Below the pieces are notes generated by a model, which was given only the letters and a program-made list of their open reading frames with translations, was not told the DNA's origin and did not search any database. Below, one piece after another: positions 24,693-64,000 of a stretch of DNA of 64,000 bases. The stretch's first letter is position 1, and each line of letters begins with the position of its first letter. Origin of the DNA: Syngnathus acus (taxonomy: Eukaryota > Chordata > Actinopteri > Syngnathiformes > Syngnathidae); assembly GCF_901709675.1 (NCBI RefSeq), contig NC_051087.1:13643384-13707383 (forward strand). Direction: 5' to 3'. Position numbers and translations under genes: made by a program.

Positions 24693-27219
24693 CACATCAT
24701 CTGTAAAGATAAAGAAACTGTTAGCGATCCATCTCTTCGAGGATATACTATGAGTTTGTAAAGTAATCGACAGGGAAAATGGATATTTGTTCGGTTGCCG
24801 TTCTTAAATCGTACTGGAAATAATAGAGACAAAAGCAAATATTCCCCCCAATTGCTTTCTTTATCCTCTTTTTAAAATTTTGAGGCTGGATACACCACGG
24901 AATGTTTTGTTTACCAGTCTGTCGCAAGGCTCCTCATCACTCTTGTGAATATGTGACTCTTCGAGCAGTCATACAACTTCAAACACACATCACTAGCATA
25001 CTATTATTCCCCGTAGAGCTGCTAGTTTTATTGTTTTAACATAATTGAAAGAATTGAACGCAAACAATTTACTGATTAAGACATGGAAGTTGAGGCATGA
25101 TCAAATGTAATAAGACAGATTTTATAACCACACATGTGCCCTGACAAGAATAAGACATTAGAGTCATTTAATGGTCATTATGAATAGATTATTAAACATA
25201 AAAGACAGGGATCTGTGTCCTGCCAGTAATTCTGCTGCAACCTAAATCACATAAAACACAACATACATACATGAATAAAATGTTTTAGCGGTGGTATAAA
25301 GAGGAGGATGAAAGAGTTGGAGACAATCACATTTTTGAAATTTTGGACTGTCTTTGTGTTTTTCAGTTTTTGGGAGAATTATGTCACATTTGACAGAAGG
25401 GGCTAATTTGCTTTCTGGGAAAGACAGCCGTGGGTCCATTGTGACTCACATAGCAAAGAGAACTTTGTGATCAGAATTATTTTGGTCATCATTGTGAATT
25501 CACTCTTGACTGAGATAAATATTAATAGTTTCAATCAATGCTCAATTTACATCGGAACAGAAATCCAGATTGGTGCAGATTGAATTCAGGACCATGGACA
25601 GCATCTCCATAGCCTGGGAGTTGCAGTTTTGGATTAAATAGGAGAACTAAACTTATATGTTGTCATCGCAATGTCTCATCAGTCTTTCAGTGAGCTCTCG
25701 TGCGTCAAAGGCATTTCCTTGCCTGGTTCATTTCCTCTGTAAAACTCGAGGTTACACTGACTTTCTAACTTCTTGGGCTCTGTAGGTCACACATTACATT
25801 CACCTCAAAGTGGATCACACAAGGGTAGTTTTATTACTCTGTTATGTGACATTTGAGGTGGCATTTGATGGCTGATGTGATGCATGTGTGGAGGAGTTGC
25901 ATTTGAAAAGAAAAATTACAAAAGAGGCTTTGTATGTACAATTAGGTTTAAGGACACCGTGCGATGGTTGTGTACTTCTCGTATGTGTCTCCATATTGTT
26001 GCCTGTTAGTTGCGATCACATATAATTGCTCATTTGAAAGTTCAGAGCAATCAGTAGCGCTGGGAGTGAAGAGCGAGACACATGAAGTGAGCATCACAAC
26101 ACCAAGGATGACAGAGAACGCCACTTGATAGAATTAATTGATGAACTTCAGTGAGTGCTTAAAGACCTTCACTGTGCTTTTCAGCCCCCCTCTTTGAAAG
26201 GAAATGTATTCTGCATAAGAACATGAGTGGCGCTATGGTTAAAGGGAGTTGATTGTCACTATTATTTTTCACTCTGACAACCTTGTGCAAGTGCAAGAGG
26301 CGTAGCTGTGTTCATAACAACGAGCTTGCTGTTCAGCTGACGGCTCTACAATACTTGTCACAAAATAATGTCCTCCAGTCAAATTCACATGATTCAAATG
26401 CCTGAATATGTCAGTAAAGATACAGTAAAACTTTTGATACTTACTTTTTTACTTTTAATTCACTTGGAACTTATAGCTTATCGAGCTACATTACAGTGAA
26501 AAGCGATAACGCGTCAAAAATGCCGTGATACCGCTTGTGGTTTGTGGAAAAATAGTGACCTTATTTTGGATGTCGGCCAGGGTCTTTCTAGGGTCAGAAC
26601 ACCACTGTCCTGTTCTGTATCCACATCGTAGTCTGTGGGATAGTGACCCACTCTGTACGCCCACCATTTTCACACAGCTACAATTCAAATGCTCTATACA
26701 TCCCGATTTGCGAAGATTTTCAAGATTGAAAGACTTCCCCTCAACTGTGTGACAACATGTTTTGCACCGAGGGGCTGACAGTAATGCATCCCCAGGCCCC
26801 ACTTCAATACAGCTGTGGAGACTTGGGGGGAAGTTATATAACCAGTAATGACTTGAATGCAGGAAGTAATAGATTGTGCTTGGCTGCAAAACTGCAAATA
26901 TTTCAGCACTACTGTGTGCGGTATGACATCCCTTTGGCCAAAACACACGGGTTTAGTGACAGTGTATGTAAAATCTCGACCTTTTGCTGCTACTGTTTCA
27001 GCACTAAACTATTGCAGACAACAGTGTGTAGAGCGACACCCACAAAGTGATCACTGCTTAGCAGAGAACAGATCAATGATATGAATCATGAATACTACTC
27101 TACTGATAGAAGATCTTGTTGTTCAATTCTGTGCTTGCATTCATAACATTATTATTCCAAAGAAAAAGCATGGTGAGAAAATTGCAGTATGTTCGAGATG
27201 TGCATGGTTGAGGACCAAA

Positions 27220-27510
27220 AAGCAGTGCTGCAGGGAGGCAAGAAGAGACAGGTCTTTAATCTAAAAAACAAAAAAGCAAACAAACAAGACATGTGGAAGG
27301 AAAAATACTAAATCCAGAGGCCCCCCAAAAAACAAAGACACAAAGTAGCAAACCAAAGGATTACACTCAGACATGAGAGACACCCACATCACCAATAACA
27401 CTGCAAAAACTGAAAGCAAACAGGGAACTAAATACAAACAAACTGATGACACAACGAGCAACACAGTGAGAACAGGTGGACACAAAAACCCAGCCGGTCA
27501 GACATAAAAC
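27220..27510. repeat. possible retroelement-like A-rich block
   Basis: An A-rich block with gcagggaggcaagaagagac at the left and cagggaactaaatac, gaacaggtggacac to the right, a style common in fish interspersed repeats. No target duplication or reading frame was found. Confidence 0.25.
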
Positions 27511-27710
27511 AAACCACAAGAAAAAGAAGAATGCCGAATTTTAAACACAGGCGATGACAGTATAACAGTAGTGTGGGTGACTGAGGATGTAACGGTCAGT
27601 TCATATGACTTGCGTGCAGGCCGTATGTGTTCAGCTCTGCCGTGTAATACGTGTGTGTCAATGAATGTGATGTTTACAAACGATTTGGCACAATACTGAA
27701 AATGTAAATA

Positions 27711-28096
27711 CCGTATTTTCCGCACTATAAGGCGCACCGGATTATAAGACGCACCTTCAATGAATGGCCCATTTTAAAACTTTGTCCATATATAAGGCGC
27801 ACCGGATTATAAAGCGCATAGAATAAATAACTCAACGTTGCTCAAACGTTAATGCAATCACAATATAGTAACACTCGAAATTGTGAAAACAACAATATAT
27901 CAATAACTCAACGTTGCTCAAACGTTAATATCACACAACACACAAAATAAACACGTAAAGCTTCTATTAATAAATTAGTCCTCATCCACGAATCCATATA
28001 GGTCCATATATAAGGCACACCGGATTATAAAGCGCACTGTCGGCTTTTGAGAAAATTGGAGGTTTTTGGGTGCGCCTTATAGTGCGGAAAATACGG
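27711..28096. mobile_element. TA-flanked MITE, ggcgcacc family
   Basis: The ends ccgtattttccgcactataa and ttatagtgcggaaaatacgg are inverted repeats with TA on each side. The internal phrase ataactcaacgttgctcaaa is duplicated (27826, 27902). It shares termini, but not the interior, with 29416-30524. Confidence 0.85.
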
Positions 28097-28665
28097 TAGA
28101 TGAAAAGATCACACCAGCAGTGATCTATCAAACCTGGAGGTTGCATCTGTTTTGAATATGTTTCAAGTGAAGGCGCAAAGTTAAAGAAATGAACATTGAT
28201 TGAAAAAAAGATTGATTCTACTTTCAGTATTCAAAACATTGTTACAAAATACACAATCTCAAACATTTCTGCACATGTTCTGTTACGCTGCTGTACGTAG
28301 ATGAACTTCTTCAAAAGATCAAAATTTTCATATTGCAATAAGGCATCTTGGATTTGAAGGCCTTCACATTTGTGTACATAGAAAGCCAGTTCAGGTCACT
28401 CAGCTCAGGGAATTGCTTAAATGTCCTCATTAAATTAAATAATGAGCTAATCTCGTCTTTGAGCTCCCACACTTGGAACACTTTTCTCAAACTAAACCAG
28501 CAGACACAAGATTGGTAAAGTATAGTTAGGTCCTGGTAAACCACATTGGTTTCCTCCAAGAACGTAACAAACTGACAATGATTGCTCGTATGAATTTAAC
28601 AAGTTTTACAACTGGATCCACAACATGATCTCGCTGCAATACAGACTTAGAGACTCCTGATGAAT

Positions 28666-28828
28666 GATGCAGTGAAGGAAAATAATGTCTTGCTTCGAGT
28701 TTTGTTCCTCACATGTTGCACAAACAAAGAGGATTAATTTAATATATGATGCAGTGAAGGAAAATAACGTCTTGCTTAGAGTTTTGTTCGTCACATGTTG
28801 CACAAACAAAGATGATTAATTTAATATA
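28666..28828. repeat. 82-bp tandem duplication
   Basis: The phrases gatgcagtgaaggaaaataa and cacatgttgcacaaacaaag recur with an 82-bp offset and a few substitutions. Confidence 0.9.
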
Positions 28829-28971
28829 GGAGGAAATTGAATAATAGGTTCCTTATTCGCTGCAGAAAAGAACTTATATTGCTTCGCGGTCTGTGTTGTA
28901 GCTCTGAATATGAATGGCACAAATCCTCTTGACAAAATGTCACGCTTTCGAAATGTTGATTTAAATGTTGT

Positions 28972-29058
28972 GTGGCGACCAGTTTTGGCTGCCCAAGAAC
29001 AGCTTGGATAGGCCCTGTGACCCTCATGAAAATAAGCTGTTTTTAAAAAATGGATGGA
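28972..29058 (+). mobile_element. L2-like LINE/SINE 3'-end fragment
   Basis: The sequence gtggcgaccag ... gaccctcatgaaaataagc ... aaaaaatggatggagg is the degenerate 3' end shared with family B SINEs. It ends only 52 bp before exon 2. Confidence 0.6.
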
Positions 29059-29110
29059 GGAATGTTTAGAGTACTGTTTATGATGGTCATTTTCTCTTCT
29101 TTCTGTCCAG

Positions 29111-62174
<33,064 letters not shown>

Positions 62175-63887
62175 ACTGGGGTGTATGTTCAGAGGGCATG
62201 GAAATTTCACCTCATAAAAGGACAGCTTTTTATCATTTTTGAAAGAGTGTGAAGGTTGAATGAAATAGGGTCCTTTTTTTATTTTGTTGCTAGGAGTTGA
62301 TAATCACAGTATTTTCACACTGATCATGAGACAGATATAATATTTTACTGTTCAATGCATGAAGTAGACATGTTTCATTAAAAACTTTAGGCATTTAGTT
62401 AATATGCCAGTACCTATTGAATATCAAAGAGCAAGCCAGTTTGCAGTACATTCCAAAAAATTAAGTGTGGGCTCTGATCGTAGGCAAATTACTTTATGAT
62501 TTATCATTCTGGTCATTTCTATCATATCATTCAAAAATATACAGTATACTTTTTAATGATCATGCCCCTATTGCAATACAGAATGCCTCCTGTGTAATTA
62601 AGATGTCACGACAAGACCATTGTGCGATGCTTTCAACTGTATTTTAAAGGCATCATGTACAATGGTAATGTATGCCATAAAGATGTTTTAATATTGAATC
62701 TGCAAATAAGTTTGCCCTTGGGTTGTTAACGTTTAGGCAACCATGACCAAACTGGCAAAATGTTGAAAGGCTGTTAGTCAGTGTTCTCAAAATGTGTACA
62801 AAGAAGTCTAAATCCAACATTCTGTTGTACAGAGTTGGCTTTTAGATTGCAACAATTTTACAAGTTTCTTGGTTTACTTTAGAAGATAAAAATTGTGTGC
62901 TTGTTAAGTAAATGTAGGCTTGATTTATGGTAATTTCAAATTACACGATTGTGGAATGTACAATTCAATTAATGCTGCAATGCTCATGTCATTAAAATGC
63001 AAGTTGCTGCCTCAAAATGGCATTAAAATTACTTGTAAATCTCTTCCTGTTGTGTGCTACGGAGTTGAGTGCATTTTGAACCCCAAGAGATTAATTTTTC
63101 TAAAATGTCGGACATTACATGAAATACTACCTTACCGAAAACAAGTGAGTGCGTGCGTGCGTGCGTGCGTGCGTGCGGAACTTAGGACGATGCCCACTGA
63201 ATATTTAACAGTCGACTGGGCCGTTACCACAGATGTCTCTTTTTAATTTATTCAAATTTTGCACGCACATTCTCACCCAAGAATTAATGTTCAATATAGA
63301 CTTCAACATCCTATGCACACTTTTTCACATAAATAACATTCTATCCCCCGCCCCCCCAAACATACACACGCAAACTATTTGTACAGGATATAGACCGCAT
63401 TCAGGGTGGACGACATTTTGAAATGATCTAATTTAGGGTCATTTTCCATCACAAAATTCTTGCACACTTACATTTTATGTCTACGAGATGCCACAAGATG
63501 GTGCCATAGCACTACTATGTTTACTGATTTTTTCTGAGCACAAAAAGTGAACTTGTGTTTACCTGAGAGAATAATTAAGTATCTATCCATCTCTACTCCC
63601 TCCCCTGGAAAAAAAAAATCCACTCCTAGGGATAACGTAAGTCTGGCATTTGTCCTTCCTGTTCCAATGCCTTATCAGAACACTAGCTCACTGAGCACTC
63701 TTTTGGAATGAACATTTTAAGCCTTGTTACATGACCTTGACAATAAGCATGAAAAAATCAATGGCTTTATGTGCTGTTTAATTGTATGCATTTGTCTTTA
63801 TTTTTTTGTATCAAATAGTAATAGTTCTAAAACAGATTTAATATGGAATGATATACATAGTTTGGAGCCACATTCAACAGGAATAAA
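62175..63887 (+). other. kcnq5: kcnq5 3' untranslated region (end uncertain)
   Basis: This is AT-rich sequence after the stop with no supported reading frame. The first AATAAA hexamer is at 63882-63887; weaker ATTAAA forms occur near 62379, 62989 and 63022, so the UTR may end earlier. A short (GTGC)n run lies at 63145-63175. The true cleavage site cannot be read from the sequence. Confidence 0.5.
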
Positions 63888-63911
63888 CACAAAAAATCGT
63901 AAATCATGTTA

Positions 63912-64000
63912 TTAGGAATGTCCTGATCACACTGTTTTGGCACCTCAGTCCAAGTCGAGTCTTTGGCTTCAAACATCTGCAAGACCGAGTCCTGATACCT
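63912..64000. mobile_element. element start, cut by window edge
   Basis: The sequence ttaggaatgtcctgatcac ... ccgagtcctgata looks like the left end of a common fish hAT-type repeat. The right part is outside the window. Confidence 0.45.

Overview
The window is vertebrate, almost certainly teleost, genomic DNA. It is AT-rich, has long (CA)n and (GATA/TACA/TTCA)n microsatellites, and carries fish-type interspersed repeats: tRNA-headed SINEs with L2-like tails, hAT and pogo/Tigger-like DNA elements, and LINE fragments. A percomorph, perhaps syngnathid-like, is suggested by the style of the SINEs, but this is only an impression.

One protein-coding gene is recognised, on the plus strand: kcnq5, encoding the KCNQ5/Kv7.5 voltage-gated M-type potassium channel. 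Its exon 1 (N-terminus, start of S1) lies upstream of the window. Positions 1-29110 are the 3' part of intron 1. Exons 2-7 (29111-39933) encode S1 to S6 and the start of the cytoplasmic tail. They have the family's typical sizes (91, 127, 176, 126, 111 and 96 bp), clean GT-AG borders and an intact selectivity filter. Exons 8-14 (40442-62174) encode the calmodulin-binding helices A and B and the coiled-coil assembly region. The last exon also encodes a long divergent tail ending in VRLK. The canonical path is open from exon 2 to the stop (889 codons). The 3' UTR follows.

The most interesting part is the C-terminal splicing layout. Two alternative versions of exon 8 lie 239 bp apart. Exon 8a is KCNQ3/KCNQ4-like (AAWRYYSTD...) and appears to use a GC donor; exon 8b is KCNQ5-type (CVWRSYAAD...). 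Both enter in phase 0 and leave in phase 2. Including both, or neither, breaks the frame, so they should be mutually exclusive, which would swap the calmodulin-binding helix A. A further exon, 13a (58021), encodes an RLDMIVGP segment like the KCNQ2/KCNQ3 counterpart. It can act as a 108-bp in-frame cassette or as an early terminal exon. A 27-nt exon 9 is also in-frame and skippable.

The introns are rich in mobile-element relics. About ten TA-flanked pogo/Tigger-like elements fall into several TIR families, two of them with remnants of a transposase N-terminus. One MITE family occurs three times with 1, 2 and 3 copies of a 251-bp internal repeat, and two inverted copies flank exon 3. There are also several hAT elements with 8-bp target duplications, three L2-tailed SINEs with perfect duplications, and LINE fragments. 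No RNA genes, CRISPR arrays or promoters are supported.
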